Program-made: the position numbers and the translations under genes
Assembly (NCBI GenBank): GCA_031376885.1
Contig: JANMEL010000173.1
Coordinates: forward strand, 1 to 12,057
Source of the DNA: Chamaesiphon sp031376885
GTDB taxonomy: Bacteria; Cyanobacteriota; Cyanobacteriia; Cyanobacteriales; Chamaesiphonaceae
Length of the DNA stretch: 12,057 bases
Direction: 5' to 3'
The notes under the pieces: generated by a model
The model's input: the letters and a program-made list of their open reading frames with translations, nothing else
The model's database searches: none
What the model was told of the DNA's origin: nothing
Part shown: piece by piece, positions 4,725-12,057 of the stretch
How the letters are laid out: the number at the start of each line of letters is the position of its first letter
Position numbering within the stretch: the first letter of the stretch is position 1

Positions 4725-7700
4725 TACCTAATCTACAACCAGCTAAAGGAATTGCTCTTCAATATCTAACTAAATTTGCTCAAAGTGATAATTTTTGGCA
4801 AGATTTCGAGTTGGCTTTTGGCTCTAAATATAGCCAAGACACTGCGATTGGTATTCAAAACCAATTAAAGACTTCTACATTTACGATCCCAACGATCGTC
4901 ATTGTCGATGCACAGACATTAGGCACTGCGAATGGTGCTTTTGCTGCGGCAAACAATACTATTTACTTGTCTAACTCTTTCGTGGCAAGTAACAGTCAAG
5001 AAACAATTGCAGCTACATTAATTGAAGAAATTGGTCACTCGATCGATGCTCAAATTAATACTAAAGATAGTGCTGGTGATGAAGGTCAACTGTTTTCTGC
5101 ATTAGTCAGAGGAGAAAAACTTACCGCATCACAATTAGCTGGATTAAAAGCAGAAGACGATCGAGCAGTAATTAAAATTGGTGGAAAGTCTCTAGAAGTT
5201 GAGAAACAAGACTTTACCGGAACGACTGCAAACGATACTCTCCTTGGTACCACTGGAAACGATACTTTCATAGGGAAGGAAGGGAATGATACCCTGACTG
5301 GTAACGGGGGAACTAATACCTTTGTCTATGGCGGTGTAGGTATCCCTCTTCTAACTAGTTTGGGTGTAGATACTATCACAGACTTTGTAACAGGTACTGA
5401 TAAAATCAGGCTGCATAAATCTACTTTTAATTTGATTAGTAGCCCTGCGGGTGGAAGTCTTGCCAGTAACTTTACTACCGTCAGTGACGACAGCTTGGCA
5501 GAGAGTCAAACAGCCACTATTATTTATAGTCAGTCTAGCGGTAATTTATTCTACAATACTAACGGCACTACGGTCGGATATGGAACTAATGGCGGTCAAT
5601 TTGCCACCTTATCTACCAAACCAGCTCTCGCCGTCAATGACTTTTTGATTATTGATGATAAAGTCAATCTCACCGTATCAACACCCAGCGTACTAGAAAA
5701 TGGTGGTACCGCGCTAGTATATACCTTTACCCGCACTGAGATTACAGCTACACCATTAACTGTTAGTTTCAACGTCAGTGGTACAGCAGCTCTTACCACA
5801 GATTATACTGTGGCTGGAGCGGCTAGTTTTACTCCAACTACTGGTACAGTTACTTTTGCACCTAATGACACTACCGCAACTGTAACAATTACCACTATTG
5901 CTGATACAGTTGTCGAAGCTAACGAAGTTCTGGCTCTTACTCTTACCCCTGGTACTGGTTATGCCGTCGGTACTGCCACCGCAGTCTCAACGACGATCGT
6001 CAATGATGATACTTCTGTTTCACTGGCAGTGACTCCGGCTACCGTAACTGAAGATGGTACTATCAATTTACTATACACTTTCACCCGTGCTGGTGTAACC
6101 GCGAATCCCTTAACGGTTACTTATACTGTTGGTGGTAATGCTACACTAGGTACAGATTATACGGCAAACGGAGCTACTAGTTTTACCGCTACTACTGGTA
6201 GTGTTACCTTTGCGGCTAATTCTACGACTGCGATTGTATCGATCGATCCCACCCTTGACGCGATCGTTGAACTTGACAAAAATGTCGTCTTAACTCTTAG
6301 CCCTACTACTGCTTATACTGTACTTACACCTACAGCGGTGACAGGTACGATCGTCAATGATGACACGGATGTTTCCCTCACGGTAAGTTCGAGTGCGGTA
6401 AATGAAAATGGTATTCCCGATTTAGTTTACACCTTCACACGTACTGGTGTCACAACTAATGCCTTAACGGTTAATTATGGTGTCGGTGGTACTGCTACTC
6501 TAGGTACAGATTACGTTGCAACTGGAACTACTACTTTTTCTGCTACTGGTGGTAACGTAGCTTTTCTCGCTGGTGAAACTACAAAAACAATAACCATCAA
6601 TCCTACTAACGATTTCATCGTTGAAGGCAACGAAACTGTTAATCTCACTCTGCTAAATGGTACTGGCTACAAATCTATTACCCCTGCCGCAGTCGTTGGT
6701 ACGATTACCAATGATGATACCAGTGTTACTCTCGCAGTAAGTTCCGTTCCCGTGACTGAAAACGGCACTGAAAAGTTGAAATACACCTTCACCCGTACTG
6801 GCATTACAACTAATGCGCTAACTGTTGATTATGGTATTTCTGGTAGCGCACTACCCGCAGATTATACTCAAAGTGGAGGTACTTTTAGTGGTGCCACTGG
6901 TACTGTATCTTTTGCTATTGGTGAAATCACGAAGATAATTGAGGTGACTCCTACACCAGATATAGCAGTTGAAGCTAACGAGACTCTAATTCTAACCCTG
7001 GCTAACGGTACTAATTATACCGCTGGTACAACTACACCAGTAATAGGGACGATCGTCAATGATGATACTGATGTTACTCTCGCTCTAAATACAGCTACCC
7101 TAAGTGAAGATGGTGTTCCAACTTTTGAATATACCTTCACTCGTACTGGGGTCACCAATAGTGCCTTAACTGTAAACTATGGTATCAGTGGTACCGCAGT
7201 AGGGACAGATTATACTCAAACTGGAGGTACTTTTAATGGTGCTACTGGTACTGTTACTTTTGGCATTGGTGCAACTACTGCGAAGGTAACGATCAATCCT
7301 ACTAACGATACCACGTTTGAAGCTGACGAAACATTTGCGCTAACTCTAGCTACTGGTAGTGGTTATACTCCCGTTACAACTGGAGCAGTAACAGCAACAA
7401 TTCTCAATGATGATACCAAGGTTAGTCTTGCTCTAGCTCCCACTTCAGTGACTGAAGACGGTGCTCCCGTGTTGACTTACACCTTTACACGTACTGGGAT
7501 CACAACTGGCCCCTTAACGGTCAATTATAGTATCGGTGGTACAGCACTTAGTGGTACTGACTATGCTCAGAGTGGAGCTGCTACTTTCAGTGGCACTGCT
7601 GGTAGCATTAGTTTTTTGGCGGGTGAAACGACAAGAACTTTGACGATCGATCCTACTGTAGATGCAATCGTCGAGCTTGACGAAACTGTTGCTCTAACTC

Positions 7701-9637
7701 TAACTGCTGGCAGTGGTTATGTCATCGAGACACTTGGAGCTGTAACAGGTACTATCACCAATGAGGATATTAATGTTACTCTCGCTTTAGCTCCAACTCC
7801 AGTGACTGAAGATGGTAATGCCAATTTGGTCTACACCTTTACTCGTACTGGTCTTCTAACTAATGCTTTAGCTGTTAATTATACTATCGCTGGTGGAGCA
7901 GATGCTGCTGATTATGCCGCTCCTGCTACTGTTAACTTTTTGGCTGGTGCTGCTACTGCAACTCTAACCATCAATCCTACAACAGATCTGGTCGTTGAAG
8001 GTAACGAAACTGTTGCCGTCACTCTGGCTACTGGTACTGGTTATACTGTCGGTACAACTACAGCAGTAACAGGGACGATCGTCAATGATGATACTCTGAT
8101 CTCGTTGGCAGTGACTCCAGCTACAGTGACTGAAGATGGTATTACCAACTCAGTGTATACTTTCACCCGTACAGGTGTCACTACCAATGCCTTAACGGTG
8201 AGTTACAATGTCGGTGGTACAGCAATTAGCGGTACTGATTACGTTCAGAGTGGAGCGGCTACTTTTACAGGTACTGCTGGTACGATTATTTTTGGTGCTG
8301 GCTCAACGACTGCGACTGTGACGATCAATCCTACTCTAGATATCGCATTTGAACTAGACGAAACAGTAGCTTTGACTCTGACTGCTCCTGCTGGTAGTGG
8401 TTATAATATCGGAACAGCTACGCCAGTAGTAACTACGATTACCAATGACGATACTGCACCAACAATCTCCATTGCTGATGCGATTATTGTTGAAGGTATC
8501 GGCGGTGCTCCAACTCAAGCTCTCATCACCGTAACTCTCAGTAAATCTAGTTATCAAGCGATCGATGTCAACTACGCTACCACTGATGGTACGGCGATCG
8601 CCGGAATTGACTATACTGCTGCTACAGGTTTACTCAGCTTTGCAGCGGGTGAAGTATCCAAGACGATCTCAGTACCCATCCTCAATGATAATCTCAATGA
8701 GGCTAGCGAAGCCTTTACGATTACTCTAAGTGGGCAGACTAATGCGACGATCTTTGATAATCAAGCTACCATCGCTATTACCGATACTTTCACTAGCATT
8801 GCCACTAGTACTCTGGCTCCTTTAGTCGAAAATCTCACTCTGACGGGTGTGGCGGCGATCGATGGTACTGGAAATGCTGGCGCAAACGTATTTGTCGGTA
8901 ATACGGCGAATAATATTCTCGCCGGATTAGGTGGTAATGATACCTATAGCTATGATGCAGACTTTATTCAAGGTACAGATACCATTAATGAAGCTAGCGC
9001 GGGTGGTGTTGATACTCTTGATTTCAGTCAGACAGCACTGGCGGTGAATGTCAATCTCGGATTGGGCACCATTCAAACCGTCAATAGCAACCTCAAACTA
9101 GTCATGCCAGTACTTGAGCTAGACAACTCGATCGGTGGTAGCGGTAACGATCGCCTCACTGGTAATGCTCTGGGTAATAAACTAGAGGGTGGTGCTGGTG
9201 ACGATCGGATCTTTGGAGCTGCGGGTGATGACTCGATCTTTGGTGGAGCTGGAAACGATCTCCTCGGTGGTGGAGCTGGGATTGATACTTTCAATTTCAA
9301 TGGCTTACTATCTGGTTTCACTACCGTTACGGCTTTATCGGGTGTAGACACGATCTCTGATTTCACCACTACTCAAGATAAAATCGCTCTGAGCAAAGCT
9401 ACTTTCAGCACAATCAGTAGTCTAGTTGGTGCCCCCATGGGTACAAACTTTATCGCTGTAGATGATGACACTCTAGTCGCTAACCAAACCGCTGTGGTTG
9501 TATATAGCATGAGCAGTGGCTCACTCTTCTACAATCAAAATGGTGCTGTGGCTGGTTTGGGTACCAATGGTGGTGAATTTGCCACTCTCTTGGGTGCTCC
9601 AACTTTAGCCAGTACTGATTTTACTGTCGTCGCATAG
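4721..9637 (+). CDS. Giant Calx-beta/RTX calcium-binding secreted protein
   Basis: The 1638-residue acidic, Thr/Gly/Asp-rich protein has few Cys or charged-basic residues and no N-terminal signal peptide, as expected for type I secretion through a C-terminal RTX signal. Domains: residues 1-160, an N-terminal domain with LIEEIGHSID (100-109) and DSAGDEGQLF; 165-200, short RTX-like GTTANDTLLG/GKEGNDTLTG motifs; about 214-311, a beta-domain (VDTITDF...GNLFYNTNG...GGQFATL); 315-1245, eight Calx-beta repeats of 108-120 residues, each with YTFTR and most ending NDDT; 1246-1356, a ninth divergent Calx-beta; 1387-1410 and 1471-1522, RTX nonapeptides (GGAGDD, GGAGND); 1540-1638, a second copy of the beta-domain. 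It is probably a cell-surface or extracellular protein stiffened by calcium, in adhesion, matrix or motility; the exact role is unknown. The start is GTG, with no Shine-Dalgarno, and may be wrong because of the C7 tract upstream. Confidence 0.88.
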   Translation: MIPNLQPAKGIALQYLTKFAQSDNFWQDFELAFGSKYSQDTAIGIQNQLKTSTFTIPTIVIVDAQTLGTANGAFAAANNTIYLSNSFVASNSQETIAATLIEEIGHSIDAQINTKDSAGDEGQLFSALVRGEKLTASQLAGLKAEDDRAVIKIGGKSLEVEKQDFTGTTANDTLLGTTGNDTFIGKEGNDTLTGNGGTNTFVYGGVGIPLLTSLGVDTITDFVTGTDKIRLHKSTFNLISSPAGGSLASNFTTVSDDSLAESQTATIIYSQSSGNLFYNTNGTTVGYGTNGGQFATLSTKPALAVNDFLIIDDKVNLTVSTPSVLENGGTALVYTFTRTEITATPLTVSFNVSGTAALTTDYTVAGAASFTPTTGTVTFAPNDTTATVTITTIADTVVEANEVLALTLTPGTGYAVGTATAVSTTIVNDDTSVSLAVTPATVTEDGTINLLYTFTRAGVTANPLTVTYTVGGNATLGTDYTANGATSFTATTGSVTFAANSTTAIVSIDPTLDAIVELDKNVVLTLSPTTAYTVLTPTAVTGTIVNDDTDVSLTVSSSAVNENGIPDLVYTFTRTGVTTNALTVNYGVGGTATLGTDYVATGTTTFSATGGNVAFLAGETTKTITINPTNDFIVEGNETVNLTLLNGTGYKSITPAAVVGTITNDDTSVTLAVSSVPVTENGTEKLKYTFTRTGITTNALTVDYGISGSALPADYTQSGGTFSGATGTVSFAIGEITKIIEVTPTPDIAVEANETLILTLANGTNYTAGTTTPVIGTIVNDDTDVTLALNTATLSEDGVPTFEYTFTRTGVTNSALTVNYGISGTAVGTDYTQTGGTFNGATGTVTFGIGATTAKVTINPTNDTTFEADETFALTLATGSGYTPVTTGAVTATILNDDTKVSLALAPTSVTEDGAPVLTYTFTRTGITTGPLTVNYSIGGTALSGTDYAQSGAATFSGTAGSISFLAGETTRTLTIDPTVDAIVELDETVALTLTAGSGYVIETLGAVTGTITNEDINVTLALAPTPVTEDGNANLVYTFTRTGLLTNALAVNYTIAGGADAADYAAPATVNFLAGAATATLTINPTTDLVVEGNETVAVTLATGTGYTVGTTTAVTGTIVNDDTLISLAVTPATVTEDGITNSVYTFTRTGVTTNALTVSYNVGGTAISGTDYVQSGAATFTGTAGTIIFGAGSTTATVTINPTLDIAFELDETVALTLTAPAGSGYNIGTATPVVTTITNDDTAPTISIADAIIVEGIGGAPTQALITVTLSKSSYQAIDVNYATTDGTAIAGIDYTAATGLLSFAAGEVSKTISVPILNDNLNEASEAFTITLSGQTNATIFDNQATIAITDTFTSIATSTLAPLVENLTLTGVAAIDGTGNAGANVFVGNTANNILAGLGGNDTYSYDADFIQGTDTINEASAGGVDTLDFSQTALAVNVNLGLGTIQTVNSNLKLVMPVLELDNSIGGSGNDRLTGNALGNKLEGGAGDDRIFGAAGDDSIFGGAGNDLLGGGAGIDTFNFNGLLSGFTTVTALSGVDTISDFTTTQDKIALSKATFSTISSLVGAPMGTNFIAVDDDTLVANQTAVVVYSMSSGSLFYNQNGAVAGLGTNGGEFATLLGAPTLASTDFTVVA
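5663..8455 (+). repeat. Eight tandem ~350-bp DNA repeats encoding Calx-beta domains
   Basis: Unit starts are at 5663, 6014, 6368, 6722, 7070, 7418, 7772 and 8096, giving units of 351, 354, 354, 348, 348, 354, 324 and 360 bp. Similarity is visible at the DNA level, most strongly around the 'TACACCTTCACCCGTACTGG' segment and at the junction word ACGATCGTCAATGATGAT, which recurs at several unit ends. The seventh unit is about 10 codons shorter, lacking part of the loop between the fourth and fifth strands. The pattern indicates repeated duplication, with copy number likely to vary between strains. Confidence 0.85.
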
Positions 9638-9681
9638 ACAGAAAAGATCGTCACAGCAACTAGCATAGACAATCTCTAAAT

Positions 9682-9720
9682 ATTGGGGTAGGCGCAATTC
9701 ATCATTGCGCCTACCCCAAT
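9682..9720 (+). terminator. Strong hairpin after the giant gene (17-bp perfect stem)
   Basis: ATTGGGGTAGGCGCAAT (9682-9698) and its exact reverse complement (9704-9720) enclose a five-base loop, TCATC, starting 45 bases after the stop codon. The stem is GC-rich in the middle and is followed by only a short T-rich stretch, so it may be a terminator, an RNA-stabilising 3' hairpin or a dispersed repeat. Confidence 0.65.
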
Positions 9721-9808
9721 TTCGATTTGTATCCAATAAAGTGTATATTTAGTGCAGTTATAGCAACGCTGTACTTAAAACTCTAAAGTTCTGAAACCAT
9801 AAAAAATC

Positions 9809-9898
9809 GTAGGTTGGTTTGCGCTCAAGCAAAACCCAACTCCCACACCAACATCCTAGAAATGTTGGGGTTGGGTTGAGCCTCGAAACCCAACCTAC
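9809..9898. repeat. Nested imperfect inverted repeat (MITE-like or small dispersed repeat)
   Basis: The 90-bp element begins GTAGGTTGG (9809-9817) and ends CCAACCTAC (9890-9898), exact reverse complements. It has an inner stem, CCAACAT (9848-9854) with ATGTTGG (9862-9868), around a seven-base loop. Between these, AACCCAAC and GTTGGGTT words can pair in more than one register. GTAGGTTGGGTT/AACCCAACCTAC hairpins are recalled as common intergenic repeats in cyanobacteria. No transposase is encoded. Its right end shares bases with the start of the heptad array, so it contributes to the 5' region of the glycosyl hydrolase-like gene. Confidence 0.65.
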
Positions 9899-9939
9899 CC
9901 TATCCCCTATTCCCTACCCCCTATCCCCTATCCCCTACC
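9898..9939 (+). repeat. Heptad tandem repeat (CCCTATC/CCCTACC) abutting the next gene's start
   Basis: Six 7-bp units (CCCTATC, CCCTATT, CCCTACC, CCCTATC, CCCTATC, CCCTACC) are followed by CA and then the ATG at 9942. The CCCTNNC form on the coding strand matches that of the array in front of gor. It leaves no room for a Shine-Dalgarno sequence. Confidence 0.85.
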
Positions 9940-9941
9940 CA

Positions 9942-11024
9942 ATGATTAAAGCTGTTTGGTTGACTAATGTAGATAGTGATATTTTATCTTCTCGCGACAG
10001 GTTAGCCGCTGGATTGAAACGACTGCATTCTTTGGGTTTCAATACAATCTATCCGGCTGTCTGGCAACGAGGTTTTACATTATATCCTAGTTCGATCGCC
10101 GAAGATTGGACGGGATCTTTAGTCATGCCAAATAGTCCTTTTGTGGGGCGAGATTTGCTCGCCGAAATCATCGAGTTGGCGGCACCTTATAAGATGCGGG
10201 TGATTCCTTGGCTAGAGTATGGATTGATGTTACCGCCCAAGTCGCCGATCGCCGTTCAATTTCCAGAGTTAGTTTCGATCGATAAATTGGGCAATCGACA
10301 ACGGATAATTGTCGCTAGTGGCAAACAGGATCCGAATGTGTGGCTCAATCCTTGTATGCCCCAAGTTCAAGATTTGATGGTAGATTTAATTACGGATTTG
10401 GTGCAACGCTATCCTGTGGCAGGGATTCAATTGGATGACCATTTTGGATTTCCCCAAGAGTTGGGTTATGATACTTTTACGCAGAATTTCTTTAAACGTC
10501 AGCGGGGGAAAGTTGCACCGATCGAACATTCAAGTTTAGTTTGGATCGATTGGGGTTGTAATGTTGTGACAAAGTTACTCGATCTCATTTGTCGATCGGT
10601 AAAATCTGTCCGCAAATCTTGTGTGATTTCAGTTTCACCCAACCCCTTGAAATTCTCGCGCAACAATTATTTAGCTGATTGGCAAGCTTGGCAGAAAATG
10701 GGATCGATCGATGAATTAGTTCTCCAGGTATATCGAGATAGTTTAATCTCATTTACCGCAGAATTAAATAAACCAGAGATGCGATCGATCCGCCAACAAA
10801 TACCGACAGTAATCGGGATTTTAACAGGGTTGAAAACCAAACCTGTGGACGATCGAACCATACATAGTCAAATTACTGCTACACTCAAAGCGGGTAAAAT
10901 AAATAAAGGCGATCGTGGCTTTGCGGGAACTGCCTACTTCTCATACGAAACCGTCTTTCATCAACAACTCAGCCCTACCATTGTCGCTCGCACTCAGGAA
11001 GGGTTAAATCGAGTCTTTGGTTAA
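9942..11024 (+). CDS. Glycosyl hydrolase-like 10 (GHL10, DUF187/YngK-like) family protein
   Basis: The 360-residue protein is predicted to form a TIM-barrel. Matching family features are MIKAVWLTNVDSDIL at the start, LHSLGFNTIYPAVWQRG (29-44), the RVIPWLEYGL strand (86-95), WLNPCMPQVQDLMVDLI, then GIQLDDHFGFP (161-171), whose acidic pair is the likely active-site region, and a C-terminal GFAGTAYFSYETVF. Longer family members are exported and act on polysaccharides or peptidoglycan-type glycans; here no signal peptide is seen, so the location is unclear. The ATG at 9942 is chosen over an in-frame TTG at 9819 because the extra 41 codons translate only the inverted repeat and the heptads. The gene is 33 bp before lgt on the same strand and may share its transcript. 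The substrate cannot be told from sequence. Confidence 0.85.
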   Translation: MIKAVWLTNVDSDILSSRDRLAAGLKRLHSLGFNTIYPAVWQRGFTLYPSSIAEDWTGSLVMPNSPFVGRDLLAEIIELAAPYKMRVIPWLEYGLMLPPKSPIAVQFPELVSIDKLGNRQRIIVASGKQDPNVWLNPCMPQVQDLMVDLITDLVQRYPVAGIQLDDHFGFPQELGYDTFTQNFFKRQRGKVAPIEHSSLVWIDWGCNVVTKLLDLICRSVKSVRKSCVISVSPNPLKFSRNNYLADWQAWQKMGSIDELVLQVYRDSLISFTAELNKPEMRSIRQQIPTVIGILTGLKTKPVDDRTIHSQITATLKAGKINKGDRGFAGTAYFSYETVFHQQLSPTIVARTQEGLNRVFG

Positions 11025-11057
11025 AAGTAGGATAAAATTATCTAATTAATTAATGAT

Positions 11058-11930
11058 ATGTTAACCGAATTACTGAATTTGCCAGAACTAGGCGATCGCA
11101 TCATCGGATTTCCTCTAATTGCCTTTCAATTTATGTCTCCAGGCGAAGAGATTTTTCATATTGGCGATCTGCGGTTAAAATGGTATGGCTTGTTGATTGC
11201 TTCTGCTGTATTAATTGGTGTCAATTTGTCAATGAACTTGGCAAAAAAACGGAATCTGGATCCAGAATTATTTGCAGATTTATCGATTTGGCTGGTACTT
11301 GGTTCGATTCCAATGGCAAGACTATATTATGTGGCTTTTGAATGGGAGAAATATTCTCAACATCCAGATCAGATCGTCAAGATTTGGGAAGGCGGAATCG
11401 CAATTCATGGCGCAATTATTGGCGGGACGATCGCGGCAATTATCTTTGCTAAAATTAAGCAGGTTTCATTCTGGCAATTAGCCGATATAGTAGCCCCATC
11501 TGTTGCCTTAGGTCAAGCGATCGGTCGGTGGGGAAATTTCTTTAATTCCGAAGCATTCGGTTCGCCTACAGATCTACCGTGGAAGTTATTTATTCCCCAA
11601 TTAAATCGCCCAGCTCAATACAGAGCTTTTGAGTATTTTCATCCAACTTTTTTATATGAATCACTCTGGAATTTATTAGTATTTGGAATCTTAATCTGGA
11701 TATTTGTCAGGGATATTCGTCGTCCACAGTTGAAGCCAGGTTCTATATTTCTCATCTATCTAGTTGCCTATAGTATCGGCAGATTTGGCGTAGAAGGATT
11801 GCGAACTGATAGTCTGATGTTAGGCTCTTTACGCATCGCCCAAGTTATTAGTCTAGTTGGTATCGCCATCGGCTCGATCGGTCTATCATGGCTATATATT
11901 CGCCAAAAACGTCTACCCGATGTGGTTTAG
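11058..11930 (+). CDS. lgt: Prolipoprotein diacylglyceryl transferase
   Basis: The 290-residue integral inner-membrane enzyme transfers diacylglycerol from phosphatidylglycerol to the lipobox cysteine of prolipoproteins, the first step in lipoprotein maturation. The Lgt signature GRWGNFFNSEAFG is at 156-168. GGIAIHG (112-118) carries the conserved His117, HPTFLYES is at 195-202, and GRFGVEGLRTD (241-251) holds the arginine needed for catalysis. Hydrophobic segments near 42-62, 74-93, 112-131, 203-217, 229-240 and 260-280 agree with a multi-pass protein. The N-terminus (MLTELLNLPELGDR...) is about 20 residues longer than the compact cyanobacterial forms I recall. The next Met, at residue 26, lies inside conserved sequence and would give a shortened protein, so 11058 is kept. 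The gene follows the GHL10-type gene closely. Confidence 0.95.
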   Translation: MLTELLNLPELGDRIIGFPLIAFQFMSPGEEIFHIGDLRLKWYGLLIASAVLIGVNLSMNLAKKRNLDPELFADLSIWLVLGSIPMARLYYVAFEWEKYSQHPDQIVKIWEGGIAIHGAIIGGTIAAIIFAKIKQVSFWQLADIVAPSVALGQAIGRWGNFFNSEAFGSPTDLPWKLFIPQLNRPAQYRAFEYFHPTFLYESLWNLLVFGILIWIFVRDIRRPQLKPGSIFLIYLVAYSIGRFGVEGLRTDSLMLGSLRIAQVISLVGIAIGSIGLSWLYIRQKRLPDVV

Positions 11931-12057
11931 CTACTGATATTATCAAAGATATTTGTTTAGCCGAACCTACGCGCTTTTTGGGCAACACCTAAATTATCCC
12001 CGATCCTCCTCTCCTCCCTCTCACTCACTCCCTACACCGCTAGTGAGGAGGGCGGGT
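11931..12057. other. Downstream non-coding end of the window with a weak inverted repeat
   Basis: No gene is seen in the last 127 bases. A pyrimidine-rich stretch (12005-12032) is followed by AGTGAGGAGGG (12042-12052), which can pair imperfectly with CCTCCCTCTCACT and could be part of a terminator for lgt. The window ends before this can be judged. Confidence 0.3.

Noticed and set aside
9073..9369. Minus-strand open frame of 98 codons opposite the RTX region
   Set aside because: It is the antisense shadow of Gly/Asp-rich nonapeptide coding DNA, without a start signal or family resemblance.
9819..9941. N-terminal extension of the GHL10 gene from TTG at 9819
   Set aside because: The 41 codons translate only the inverted repeat and the heptads (Pro/Ser/Tyr-rich), while family similarity begins at the ATG at 9942.

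Overview
The window looks cyanobacterial. The HIP1 octamer GCGATCGC occurs exactly at 13-20, 1221-1228 and 11092-11099, CGATCG-type words are scattered throughout, heptameter (7-bp) tandem repeats sit between genes, and the gene content (Uma2 nuclease, PerR/type II peroxiredoxin pair, Calx-beta/RTX giant protein) is typical of that phylum. The species cannot be named from this sequence.

Layout, left to right. (1) 1-990: the 3' part of a Uma2-family gene cut by the window edge, then a small antitoxin-like gene (673-948) whose overlapping downstream partner survives only as a 17-codon VapC-like start (936-989), so this looks like a decayed toxin-antitoxin locus. (2) 1046-3861: a peroxide-defence block. 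Glutathione reductase and a type II peroxiredoxin are encoded on the minus strand. A PerR-type Fur-family regulator diverges from the peroxiredoxin across a 198-bp region holding a good sigma70-like promoter and perfect palindromes, one of them with the 7-1-7 geometry of a PerR box. Together they make a plausible circuit: PerR senses peroxide, peroxiredoxin reduces it, and glutathione reductase supplies reduced glutathione. (3) 3862-4306: a small orphan CRISPR array on the plus strand with three intact 37-nt repeats, a degenerate terminal repeat, three spacers of 33-35 nt and a leader with unusual symmetry. No cas gene is in the window.

(4) 4721-9637: one very large gene (1638 codons) for a secreted calcium-binding protein. 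In order it has an N-terminal domain with a degenerate zincin-like motif, a short RTX segment, a first copy of an RTX-associated beta-domain, eight closely related Calx-beta repeats plus a ninth divergent one, a second RTX region and a second copy of the beta-domain at the C-terminus. Its start is uncertain because a run of seven C residues separates an upstream ATG from the long frame. A 17-bp-stem hairpin follows the gene.

(5) 9809-11930: a nested hairpin repeat runs into C-rich heptad repeats that end two bases before a GHL10-family glycosyl hydrolase-like gene. Lgt (prolipoprotein diacylglyceryl transferase) follows 33 bp later in the same direction. The final 127 bases contain no recognisable gene.

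The points most worth a second look are the C7 tract before the giant gene, the orphan CRISPR and its symmetric leader, the truncated VapC with an altered catalytic position, the PerR-type operators, and the same heptad family abutting two unrelated start codons.
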